Origin: Candidatus Nitrosocosmicus agrestis
GTDB taxonomy: Archaea > Thermoproteota > Nitrososphaeria > Nitrososphaerales > Nitrososphaeraceae
Direction: 5' to 3'
Assembly (NCBI RefSeq): GCF_008389435.1
Contig: NZ_VUYS01000005.1
Location: 1-64,000 of the forward strand
DNA: 64,000 bases
Position numbers and translations under genes: made by a program
Notes under the pieces: model-generated
What the model was told of the DNA's origin: nothing
Seen by the model: only the letters and a program-made list of their open reading frames with translations
Database searches by the model: none
In this document: positions 27,706-35,013 of the stretch, one piece after another
How positions within the stretch are numbered: the first letter of the stretch is position 1
Layout: every line of letters begins with the position of its first letter

Positions 27706-28047
27706 CACCTTTCTGATCGAATGTTCTGATCGAAAGACATGATCGAATGGACAGCTTTTTATAAATACTTGATCAACAATGTTCTATTCGATAATAATGA
27801 AATATAGAAGTAGAACAGAAATAACTGTATTAATACTAGAAGCAGCAAACGGTGGAGCTACAAAGACAAAAATCATGTACAAATCATTCCTTTCATATGC
27901 ACAGTTAAAAGAATACTTTACAATGTTAATTGAGAATGGTTTGTTAGAATATGAAGATGGAACTCAAAAGTATAGAACTACAGAAAAGGGTCTAAGATTA
28001 TTAAAGATATATAATCAGATAGAGGAATTAATTCCAAGTACTATAAA
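27706..28047 (+). repeat. repeat copy B
   Basis: Identical to copy A from 27709 to 28047, at an offset of 861 bases. Its left edge also shares CACCTTTCTG with copy C, three bases longer than with A. Confidence 0.93.
27714..27747 (+). promoter_or_regulatory. three 13-bp iterons, operator of copy B
   Basis: TGATCGAA at 27714, 27727 and 27740, same 13-base spacing and same TATA box as copy A. Confidence 0.75.
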
Positions 28048-28072
28048 CTCGTCTAATAGAGAGCCTTTTTAA
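27797..28072 (+). CDS. winged-helix DNA-binding protein, copy B
   Basis: Same protein as copy A up to the Ser-Thr-Ile near residue 83; the homology then ends and the reading frame continues into unique sequence (NSSNREPF), so the C-terminus is eight residues longer. Start at ATG 27797 as in copy A. Convergent pair with copy C around the uspA gene. Confidence 0.82.
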   Translation: MKYRSRTEITVLILEAANGGATKTKIMYKSFLSYAQLKEYFTMLIENGLLEYEDGTQKYRTTEKGLRLLKIYNQIEELIPSTINSSNREPF

Positions 28073-28129
28073 AATCTTATTATCCTTTAATTTATTAGAT
28101 TTATATCATCGCACTAGTCATGTATTACA

Positions 28130-28558
28130 TTGAATTCTAAGATACTCGCTCCAGTTGATGGCTCTGAAAATTCAATGGGATCATTAGATCATGCTATGAT
28201 ATTGAGCTCAAAATTGAATACCACCCTCGTTATTCTTATTGTACTTGAAGTTCCTCCATTTGTGTACGTTCAATCTCAAAAATTGGTTAATTCTATAATG
28301 ATGGATTTGGAGAAAGAAGCAAACGACATTCTTGAAATTTGCACAGGTAGAGCTAAAAATTATGGCATAACAGTGGAGACAATGTTTTTGGAAGGACAGA
28401 ACGCAGGTTCCATCATCATTGATTATATTGAGAAGAATAATTTTGACTATATTGTTATGGGAAGCCGAGGACGAGGAAAATTTAAACATGCTATATTGGG
28501 AAGTGTCTCTCATAGAGTACTACATCATAGTAAAGTACCGGTTCTAATTGTTAAATAA
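28130..28558 (+). CDS. universal stress protein (UspA family)
   Basis: A 142-residue single Usp domain. Residues about 1-12 (SKILAPVDGSENS) and the ATP-binding signature GSRGRGKFKHAILGSVSHRV near 112-131 (G-x2-G-x9-GS) are present. It probably binds ATP. TTG start at 28130-28132. It sits alone between the inverted copies B and C of the winged-helix repeat. Confidence 0.9.
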   Translation: MNSKILAPVDGSENSMGSLDHAMILSSKLNTTLVILIVLEVPPFVYVQSQKLVNSIMMDLEKEANDILEICTGRAKNYGITVETMFLEGQNAGSIIIDYIEKNNFDYIVMGSRGRGKFKHAILGSVSHRVLHHSKVPVLIVK

Positions 28559-28603
28559 TTAATTTATTAATACTATAGTAAGGTAATCATGAGAAATTTT
28601 GAA

Positions 28604-28867
28604 TTAGTATTTTGTTTGTATTTGAGGTAATATTTCTTCTATCTGATTATATATCTTTAATAATCTTAGACCCTTTTCTGTAGTTCTATACATATTTACC
28701 AATCCATCTTCATATTCTAACAAACCATTCTCAATTAACATTGTAAAGTATTCTTTTAACTGTGCATATGAAAGGAATGATTTGTACATGATTTTTGTCT
28801 TTGTAGCTCCACCGTTTGCTGCTTCTAGTATTAATACAGTTATTTCTGTTCTACTTCTATATTTCAT
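28604..28867 (-). CDS. winged-helix DNA-binding protein, copy C
   Basis: Identical to A and B for the first roughly 53 codons, then differs: where A/B read DGTQKYRTT, this copy reads DGLVNMYRTT (9 bases replaced by 12), and the end is IEEILPQIQTKY. The fold is intact. The start is ATG 28865-28867, as in the other copies. Confidence 0.82.
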   Translation of the reverse strand: MKYRSRTEITVLILEAANGGATKTKIMYKSFLSYAQLKEYFTMLIENGLLEYEDGLVNMYRTTEKGLRLLKIYNQIEEILPQIQTKY

Positions 28868-28958
28868 TATTATCGAATAGAACATTGTTGATCAAGTATT
28901 TATAAAAAGCTGTCCATTCGATCATGTCTTTCGATCAGAACATTCGATCAGAAAGGTG
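28639..28958 (-). repeat. repeat copy C, inverted
   Basis: In inverse orientation to B, it matches B over 256 consecutive bases (28703-28958 against 27706-27961), then continues with scattered differences to about 28639. Confidence 0.9.
28917..28950 (-). promoter_or_regulatory. three 13-bp iterons, operator of copy C
   Basis: The three TGATCGAA iterons (TTCGATCA on the + strand) at 28917, 28930 and 28943, identical in spacing to copies A and B. Confidence 0.75.
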
Positions 28959-29071
28959 GATAGTTCTTATATTTAATATCGGTTTAAAATTTATATAAGG
29001 TGCAGCATATTAACTAATCTAGTCAATAGATTTTATGAATATTATTTATTTCAATTATTTTATGATACTAT

Positions 29072-29090
29072 TTCACTGCAATGCAGTGAA
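29072..29090. promoter_or_regulatory. perfect 19-bp palindrome upstream of glnK
   Basis: TTCACTGCAATGCAGTGAA has two 9-base arms around one central base. It lies about 20 bases upstream of the TATA-like element (TTATATAAAAAA, about 29110-29121) that precedes the glnK start. A dimeric regulator site is likely; a link to nitrogen control is inferred from the downstream gene. Confidence 0.7.
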
Positions 29091-29144
29091 CACAATGATG
29101 TTTTAAATATGTTATATAAAAAATAGGATGGTTGATCAATAATA

Positions 29145-29483
29145 GTGAAAAAGATTGAAATAATAATTCCAGACAGAGAGCTACAAACTGTCGGTGTAGT
29201 TTTAAAGGATAATAACATTGGTGGAATGAGCTACTATAGAGTAGAGGGAAAAGGAAAGGCTAAACCTGAACCAGTTTCAATTGGACGTGGTACCATGCAG
29301 TATACCCCCGAATTTATTCCAAGAACAAAAGTAGAAATAGTGGTAAAAGATGAAGTTGTAGAAAAGATAGTCAATACATTGTTGGATACTTTAAGTGATA
29401 AAATAGGTGGTAAAATATTCATATCTGACATACAGGAGGCAATAAGTATAAGGACAAAAGCCCGAGGCGATTCTGCCATTTAA
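29145..29483 (+). CDS. glnK: P-II nitrogen regulatory protein
   Basis: A 112-residue P-II protein. The beta-alpha-beta core (KKIEIIIPDRELQTVGVVL), the B-loop region (DKIGGKIFISDIQEAISIRT) and the C-loop end (KARGDSAI) are clear. The T-loop (residues about 36-55, EGKGKAKPEPVSIGRG) lacks the Tyr used for uridylylation in bacteria, as expected in archaea. It senses 2-oxoglutarate and ATP/ADP and binds targets such as Amt; no amt gene is adjacent. GTG start, about 25-30 bases after the TATA element. Confidence 0.92.
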   Translation: MKKIEIIIPDRELQTVGVVLKDNNIGGMSYYRVEGKGKAKPEPVSIGRGTMQYTPEFIPRTKVEIVVKDEVVEKIVNTLLDTLSDKIGGKIFISDIQEAISIRTKARGDSAI

Positions 29484-29572
29484 TATTTTTGGATGTATAT
29501 TTTCAATTTCGCCACTAATATCGATACTACATATTCACAATATTTATAATAATCTTTATTTTATCTACAACA

Positions 29573-29698
29573 TTGAGTAAACAAATTTGGTGTTTCTCTT
29601 GCAATTCGCTAAAATCAGTTTGCATTCACGATAATTGCAATGTACATTGTAATCTTTGTTCTAAAATTAATCAAATATTGCTTCAAAATAAAACTTAA
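29573..29698 (+). CDS. 41-aa cysteine-rich zinc-binding mini-protein
   Basis: A short frame from TTG 29573 to TAA 29696. It holds CFSCN near residue 7, then Cys at about 16 and 21, and CNLC near 25-28, giving six Cys with His, enough for a zinc site. A TATTTATAAT element lies about 25 bases upstream of the TTG, so a leaderless mRNA is likely. No known family. Confidence 0.55.
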   Translation: MSKQIWCFSCNSLKSVCIHDNCNVHCNLCSKINQILLQNKT

Positions 29699-29711
29699 CT
29701 AAATGATATTG

Positions 29712-30782
29712 TTATTTTTTTTCAACTTTGATAATCTCTCCTACCGTTTGATTCATTGCTGACTCTGCAATATCACTTGCATGTTCTACAGTTCTACGTA
29801 AATCTTCTAAAATCAGCTTTATCCCTGCATTAACATTTTGTTCGTCAATAGTTTTATTTTCTAAAGAATCTAAAAATAATCTAATTTCTCTCTCTGAGGT
29901 AAGAACGTTATCACATTTATCAGCGATTTTATCTGCTAGATTATAATTTCTTCTTAGAAAGGCTTCAACTGCCGAGGTCAAAACTTCAAGAGCAGAATTA
30001 CTTAATTCCTCTATTCGTTCAGCAATAGAAGTCGGAATTGGACTTAAAATTTCCATAGATTTCGATGCGATCCTAGATGCATGATCTGCTACTCTTTCAA
30101 TACTTTTTACCGTTACTCTATAACTCAAACAGTCCGAAGGATTTTCTAATCCAATTTCCTGTAATATTCGCTCATTGTTAGTTGCCATAACTAAATTTCT
30201 GAGAATATATAGACTAAATCTGTCTACTTCGTCATCAGATCTAATTACTCCTACCGCAATGTCATGATTTTTTTCTTTCAATGCTACCAAAGCATCTCTG
30301 TGCATTGAAGAGGCTATTAGAAACATCCTTCTTACTGCGGTATTCACTGAAAGTTCTGGTAATGTTAACAAAACTTGAATTGTGATGATGTCTGAGGAAT
30401 CTGCTATAATTTCTGTTCCGATTAAACTTCTTCTTACTACTTCTCTTACGGCCTCTCTTTGAATCGGTTGTATCCTTGAAGATTTCGCTTTTAAATTAAT
30501 CAAATTAAATCCTGAAAGGTATATGGATACTATCTTCCTCTTGAGGGTATTTGGTCCTTCATCAATCATTACTTGAGTACTAACTTCGTTTGCGGAATCT
30601 TGTAATCTTTTATCTTGTTCTGGGATAATACACAATGAATTATTGGACCCCCGTGAAATAGAAACATGATCACCTGCTTTCAAATTCATTTCCTCGATCC
30701 ACTTTTTAGGTAACGATAAAATATATGTAGATCGGCCGGTAAATTGAATTTTCCTAATATCTGAATTCAATTTATTTGACAT
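29712..30782 (-). CDS. AbrB/SpoVT domain-PhoU domain regulator
   Basis: Residues about 10-50 form a SpoVT-AbrB DNA-binding fold (RKIQFTGRSTYILSLPKKWI); the rest (about 100-350) holds two PhoU-type helical bundles with conserved RVADHASRIA and DLRRTVEHASDIAE metal/PhoU signatures. This architecture occurs in archaeal phosphate-signalling proteins. It probably controls phosphate or metabolic genes. Start at ATG 30782; the TTG nine bases upstream is less likely. Convergent with the small zinc protein gene just upstream in the window. Confidence 0.85.
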   Translation of the reverse strand: MSNKLNSDIRKIQFTGRSTYILSLPKKWIEEMNLKAGDHVSISRGSNNSLCIIPEQDKRLQDSANEVSTQVMIDEGPNTLKRKIVSIYLSGFNLINLKAKSSRIQPIQREAVREVVRRSLIGTEIIADSSDIITIQVLLTLPELSVNTAVRRMFLIASSMHRDALVALKEKNHDIAVGVIRSDDEVDRFSLYILRNLVMATNNERILQEIGLENPSDCLSYRVTVKSIERVADHASRIASKSMEILSPIPTSIAERIEELSNSALEVLTSAVEAFLRRNYNLADKIADKCDNVLTSEREIRLFLDSLENKTIDEQNVNAGIKLILEDLRRTVEHASDIAESAMNQTVGEIIKVEKK

Positions 30783-30944
30783 CGTTAACAACCCTATTCA
30801 TCGTATATAGATATTTGAAATTACGTTGCAATATCTCTTTGCTATATAATCTATATACTTTCTTAATATTGTATATACTTATTAATATAATTATTGTGCA
30901 ATTATATATATTGGATTATATTATGCTATTACTAAGATATATCA

Positions 30945-31154
30945 TTGGCAGAAAATTCTGTCAGACACATAGATACAATTAAAGAATTAGAGTCGATAAA
31001 GTATGAATATCAAATACGTTGCAGCCATTATAGATTAGAATATTCATCCAAGGAAAATATCATAACATGTTCTATTTGTGGAAAAATCTGGAACTTTTTG
31101 GAAGAAAAAGGATACTTAAATTTGATTCAAGTTTATAATGCAGAAATAGATTAG
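30945..31154 (+). CDS. small zinc-binding protein, 69 aa
   Basis: The TTG-started frame encodes CSHYRLEY (C-x-H) near residue 26 and CSICGKIWNF (CxxC) near 42, a C-H...C-C set likely to hold zinc. The C-terminus is hydrophobic-helical. It overlaps the convergent small membrane protein gene by 4 bases (tail to tail). Unknown function. Confidence 0.5.
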   Translation: MAENSVRHIDTIKELESIKYEYQIRCSHYRLEYSSKENIITCSICGKIWNFLEEKGYLNLIQVYNAEID

Positions 31155-31405
31155 CTCTTCCATTTGTCCTCTAATTTTTTGAATAAATATATTTTTTTGA
31201 ATTTGTTTAAAATAATTATCAATAAACCCACAATGAAAATGGCTAAAGTTGCTTGTATGATTGAAGTTAGTAAAAACGAAAAGGAACCAGATGGAGTAAT
31301 TAGAATTTTGCTGATTGGGGCTATAACAAAGATGATAAATAAACATGCAACCATTACCAAAGACCACATAAATAATATGAAAAACCTCAAATCTAAAAAT
31401 CTCAT
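31151..31405 (-). CDS. small two-helix membrane protein, 84 aa
   Basis: Two hydrophobic segments (residues about 8-32 and 42-65) followed by a short basic tail. Its ATG lies 12 bases after the stop of the upstream GT4-type transferase gene on the same strand, so both are probably one operon, suggesting a role linked to the glycosyl-phosphate transferase. Confidence 0.55.
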   Translation of the reverse strand: MRFLDLRFFILFMWSLVMVACLFIIFVIAPISKILITPSGSFSFLLTSIIQATLAIFIVGLLIIILNKFKKIYLFKKLEDKWKS

Positions 31406-31417
31406 TTCGATTTGACC

Positions 31418-32428
31418 TTATTTCGTAGTTAATATCCATTGTATTAATATAGTTATTAATGCAATGGATGATGAAAAAGTAACTAACTTGTATATTTTCA
31501 TGACTATTTGATTCTCCGAAAGCTTTCCATCAAGTAGAATGAGTCTAACCAAGGTTATTGGAGCATACTTATCTTTAGATGCCTCTAATGTAAAATCTTC
31601 ATTTAAGATAGTTGGTCGAGACTTAAGTTGCCTGTGCTCTACAATCTTTCTAACGCTGATTAAAAACAAAAACGAGTTCATTATTGCGGGCAATAATGCG
31701 ATTATGGCTATGATTTCAGATTTAGATGCAATAGCTAGTGCTCCATACATTGCTCCCATCAGAAGAGTTCCTGAATCTCCTGGAAAAATTCTACTAGGAT
31801 ATCTATGAAACAAATAGAATCCCAATAGGGCCGCTATAAATGGCATTTCAAACATAAGAATTTCTAGATCGCCGAATAGAAATGTACTAATTACAATTGG
31901 AAACATAGTTATGATCAAAAATCCTGTAGCTACTCCATTAAATACGTCTATAGAATTTATTGTATTACCAGCTAACGGTATTGATATAAGAATTAACGGA
32001 ATATATAATATAGGAATAAAAACACTTCCAAATATTACATTAAGTTCATTGTCATATATATGAAACAATATTAGGGGTATGGATGCTATTATTAATGCAG
32101 CAGGTTTGAACCATCCTGGCATTATTTTGAAATCGTCTATTATGCCAATTACAAATGCAATACTCGTAGTAATTAAGATACTTATTATCTCTAAATTTCC
32201 AGTAATAAAATATAGTATTAATTCTCCGATGATGATACTTAATAACAATATGGGTCCTGCAGGCCTTGGAACTTTTGGTTTGTTGGGTTTATGGTTATCA
32301 TTCACAACCTTTCCCTTAGATTTAAGAAAACTTATGAATTTTGGCATTAACGTTATATTTATTAGGAACGAAATGATAGATGCGATAACAGTTCCAATCA
32401 ATAACCCTTCCAAATAAGGCAAAAACAA
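31418..32428 (-). CDS. UDP-sugar:polyprenyl-phosphate sugar-phosphate transferase (MraY/GPT family)
   Basis: A polytopic membrane enzyme of 336 residues. The catalytic motifs are GIIDDF (residues about 95-100), NSIDVFNG (158-165) and FPGDSGTLLMGA (215-226). The family transfers a sugar phosphate such as GlcNAc-1-P to a lipid carrier. In archaea it starts N-glycosylation or similar surface-glycan synthesis; the sugar is not determinable. In an operon with the 84-residue membrane protein. Confidence 0.85.
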   Translation of the reverse strand: MFLPYLEGLLIGTVIASIISFLINITLMPKFISFLKSKGKVVNDNHKPNKPKVPRPAGPILLLSIIIGELILYFITGNLEIISILITTSIAFVIGIIDDFKIMPGWFKPAALIIASIPLILFHIYDNELNVIFGSVFIPILYIPLILISIPLAGNTINSIDVFNGVATGFLIITMFPIVISTFLFGDLEILMFEMPFIAALLGFYLFHRYPSRIFPGDSGTLLMGAMYGALAIASKSEIIAIIALLPAIMNSFLFLISVRKIVEHRQLKSRPTILNEDFTLEASKDKYAPITLVRLILLDGKLSENQIVMKIYKLVTFSSSIALITILIQWILTTK

Positions 32429-32697
32429 CTATTTTATTATGAACTATCTATATATATAATATCGGTCATATTATTTGCAGTGCAGTAGTAGTTTATACTA
32501 TTCGCAATAATAAATTTATATGAATATTTATGCTAACATATAAACAGATAACCTGAAAATTCTTATTTTATGTCTTTCTAATCAGCTTTTTCTAATTGTA
32601 AAAAGAATCTATCTCATTTGTTTATAATAGATATATTGTTAAGTTACTAATAGAAATCTAAAGTGCTCATTATAAAGTATGATTGTTTAATTTTTAT

Positions 32698-33744
32698 GTG
32701 CACATAGCAATCAAAACTAACTGCATTTTAGTGATACTTTTATTGATATCGTTTACAACTATTTTCGGTTCAAATTTAAACTCTTCGTTTGGTCAAATTA
32801 GTTTAGTTCCAGATAATTCACTTATTGCTCAAACTACCGACTGTATAACTAGTATGATGACTAGTGCTCTTATTGGTATAAATTCTGATTGTACAGATAA
32901 TATAAATAAAATCAACTCTACGTCCCCCGACAGTACCACATCCATATCCTCTAACAAGTCCCCCGACAGTACCACATCCATATCCTCTAACAAGTCCCCC
33001 GACAGTACCACATCCATATCCTCTAACAAGTCCCCCGACAGTACCACATCCATATCCTCTAACAGCAATCCTTATAATTTGAGCAAGAATAATCCATTTT
33101 ATCACGAATTTCAGACAACGAGTAGTGTGTCACACGACAAGGATATGACTACATTCACCCCTGGTTCGACTCCTTCAATTAGCAATAACAACATTAATAA
33201 CTTAAAATCTCCAGCTCAGGATAACCCTTCAACCTTTATTAAATCTCCAGCTCAGGATAACCCTTCAACCTTTATTAAATCTCCAGCTCAGGATAACCCT
33301 TCAACCTTGTCGATTTATAGACAGCAAAACATTAACCAACCAATATCTAGTCCGTATTCTTTCCAATCTTCATACACTACAATCAATAAAAATACATTGC
33401 CTACTTCAAATCACAATGAATTAAAAGATGCCTTAGATGGAAAGAATAAGCATTCAAAAGAAATTTCGGATTGTTTTGATAGAGCCTTTAGCACAGACAA
33501 CTATCTATCTGATTCAGAAATTATTGAATGCGCAAAAGATAGAAACAGCTTTTCTCAAAGTAGCATTAACAGTTATGCATTAAGTGAAAAAATTGTAAAT
33601 AATGACAAAAATAGTGATGGCAAAACTGATAACAAGCATTCAAAAGAAATTTCGGATTGTTTTGATAGAGCCTTTAGCACAGACAACTATCTATCTGATT
33701 CAGAAATTATTGAATGCGCAAAAGATAGAAACAGCTTTAAATAA
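32698..33744 (+). CDS. secreted low-complexity repeat protein
   Basis: The N-terminus (HIAIKTNCILVILLLISFTT) is a signal peptide. The mature protein is Ser/Thr/Asn/Pro-rich and contains three separate repeat families: four 12-residue units (SPDSTTSISSNK), three 12-residue units (KSPAQDNPSTFI) and two identical 35-residue modules near the C-terminus. The sequence DKNSDGKTD between the two modules resembles a calcium-binding loop. GTG 32698 is chosen as start because it lies 24 bases after the TATA box (TATAAAGTAT); TTG 32683 is an alternative. It is probably surface-exposed and variable; no family known. Confidence 0.7.
   Translation: MHIAIKTNCILVILLLISFTTIFGSNLNSSFGQISLVPDNSLIAQTTDCITSMMTSALIGINSDCTDNINKINSTSPDSTTSISSNKSPDSTTSISSNKSPDSTTSISSNKSPDSTTSISSNSNPYNLSKNNPFYHEFQTTSSVSHDKDMTTFTPGSTPSISNNNINNLKSPAQDNPSTFIKSPAQDNPSTFIKSPAQDNPSTLSIYRQQNINQPISSPYSFQSSYTTINKNTLPTSNHNELKDALDGKNKHSKEISDCFDRAFSTDNYLSDSEIIECAKDRNSFSQSSINSYALSEKIVNNDKNSDGKTDNKHSKEISDCFDRAFSTDNYLSDSEIIECAKDRNSFK
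32923..33066 (+). repeat. four 36-bp tandem repeats (12 codons)
   Basis: Unit TCCCCCGACAGTACCACATC... repeated four times without length change, the last one diverging in its final codon. Confidence 0.93.
33205..33312 (+). repeat. three 36-bp tandem repeats (12 codons)
   Basis: Unit starts AAATCTCCAGCTCAGG; the third copy diverges in its last bases. Unrelated in sequence to the 32923 array. Confidence 0.92.
33448..33738 (+). repeat. two identical 105-bp modules (35 codons)
   Basis: Copies at 33448-33552 and 33634-33738 are identical over 105 bases, separated by 81 bases of linker. Each module has two Cys (SDCFDRAF and IIECAKD) that could bridge. Confidence 0.93.
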
Positions 33745-33809
33745 ATTTACTTTCAAATAATTTTCTCGTTTTACTTTGTGATGATAAAACAAATATTTCT
33801 CAAAATTAA

Positions 33810-34037
33810 TCAATCTGTTGCTATGATGACAATATTCTCACCCTTGATAAAAATTTCTCCTAACTCTTGAATTTTGTTTTCTTCAAAAACTTCAGAAGCA
33901 TTATCTAATGTGAGATTCATATATTGATCAAAACTTTTCAACTTTCCTTTTATTGTTCTCTTCCCTTTAAGTTTAAGAAGTATGTCTTTATTTAAACTCC
34001 CTTGTAGGATATTTGATTGATTATTTGGTGATGACAA
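33810..34037 (-). CDS. LSm/Sm-like RNA-binding protein
   Basis: A 75-residue Sm fold. Sm1: LLKLKGKRTIKGKLKSFDQYMNLTLDNA; Sm2: GEIFIKGENIVII. It forms a ring that binds U-rich RNA and takes part in RNA processing. N-terminus at ATG 34037. It is followed on the same strand by the gene at 34091 after 53 bases upstream, so the two may share a promoter. Confidence 0.88.
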   Translation of the reverse strand: MSSPNNQSNILQGSLNKDILLKLKGKRTIKGKLKSFDQYMNLTLDNASEVFEENKIQELGEIFIKGENIVIIATD

Positions 34038-34090
34038 TAATCTTAAATATTTTTTTTGATATTTAGGTTTAACTTAGGGTACAGAATGCG

Positions 34091-34387
34091 TCAAACCCAT
34101 GACCATGGCTCAATGTTGCGTAATAAGCATTGTTTTCTTACAACCTTCTTTGAACGCTCTATCGACTCTTCTTCAGACATATTGCCTTTCTTTAAATACT
34201 GCAAGAAAACTTCTTCATAAAGTTTCTTTGCCCTTTCCTCTGTAAATTCTTTAAAGTTATTACTTGGATTACCCTCTGTTTCTAACTTTTCTTTATCTAG
34301 GTTAACTCCTTTCAAATTCCTATATTCTTCCTTGCAATCATTACATTTCAAATCAAAGAAAGCCGTATGTATATTGCACAAAGACAC
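34091..34387 (-). CDS. conserved hypothetical protein, 98 aa
   Basis: N-terminus with a CNIH...CNDC cluster (residues 4-19) that could bind zinc, then a charged helical part (residues about 40-90). The 34091 stop lies just upstream of the LSm gene on the same strand, so it is probably in the same transcript. Function unknown. Confidence 0.55.
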   Translation of the reverse strand: MSLCNIHTAFFDLKCNDCKEEYRNLKGVNLDKEKLETEGNPSNNFKEFTEERAKKLYEEVFLQYLKKGNMSEEESIERSKKVVRKQCLLRNIEPWSWV

Positions 34388-34466
34388 AGCATAAAAAAAA
34401 ATATATTATTATTTAACTTTTTCATACATGCAACGCAGAAAATTATTACATAATTCCACTTAGGGT

Positions 34467-34540
34467 GCCATAGTAGCTCAGCCTGGAAGAGCGAAGGTTT
34501 CGTAAACCTTAGGTCGTGGGTTCAAATCCCGCCTATGGCT
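34467..34540 (+). tRNA. tRNA-Thr (anticodon CGT)
   Basis: A 7-bp acceptor (GCCATAG with CTATGGC, then T), a D-arm (GCTC...GAGC), an anticodon stem AAGGT/ACCTT with loop TTCGTAA (anticodon CGT, codon ACG), a short variable loop and a T-arm GTGGG-TTCAAAT-CCCGC. No intron. No CCA is encoded. Confidence 0.96.
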
Positions 34541-34555
34541 TAAAAGTCTTAAATA

Positions 34556-34939
34556 TCATGTTACTACCAATCTAACTTGATCCATTTTTCTATTAACCTG
34601 AAATTTTTTCGTTATATTCTTAATTTCTCTTGCATCGCCATAAAGAACAAAAATCTCAAGACATCTATCTTTATCGATTTTATTGTGAATATGGGTATTA
34701 ATTATTTTATCAAATCCATGACGAATTTCACTGATTTCTTGATCAGATTTTTCATCATGTATTACTAATAAAACTGAGTGTAAAACTCCCGATAATTCAT
34801 CAATCCTTTTCTCTTCTAAAAGTAAATTTCTTACACTTGCTCTTACTATCTCCGATCTGCCAGAAAAGCCCAAAAACTTTTGCAGTTTATCCAATTCTTG
34901 GATTATATTTTCATTCAGGGAGATGCTTATTATTGGCAA
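34556..34939 (-). CDS. NikR/CopG-like ribbon-helix-helix metal regulator
   Basis: A ribbon-helix-helix N-terminus (ISISLNENIIQELDKL, residues 4-19, then RSEIVRASVRNLL) and a NikR-like ACT domain. The ligands by position are His74 (IRHGF), His83 and His85 (THIH) and Cys93 (RCLE). In NikR the last two are separated by five residues; here His85 to Cys93 has seven between, so the metal may not be nickel. Neighbouring genes encode a Zn/Mn-type ABC transporter about 1 kb away, so metal control of uptake is likely. Confidence 0.8.
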   Translation of the reverse strand: MPIISISLNENIIQELDKLQKFLGFSGRSEIVRASVRNLLLEEKRIDELSGVLHSVLLVIHDEKSDQEISEIRHGFDKIINTHIHNKIDKDRCLEIFVLYGDAREIKNITKKFQVNRKMDQVRLVVT

Positions 34940-35013
34940 TGTTTATTATTTCTCAATAATTCGTAATATTTGTTTTCTCAATTTTTATTACTAAATGAAA
35001 TATGTGGCTCAAA

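Noticed and set aside
32818-33105. Minus-strand frames with GYGCGTVGG-type repeats
   Set aside because: Shadows of the repeat array in the secreted protein gene; no start or signal.
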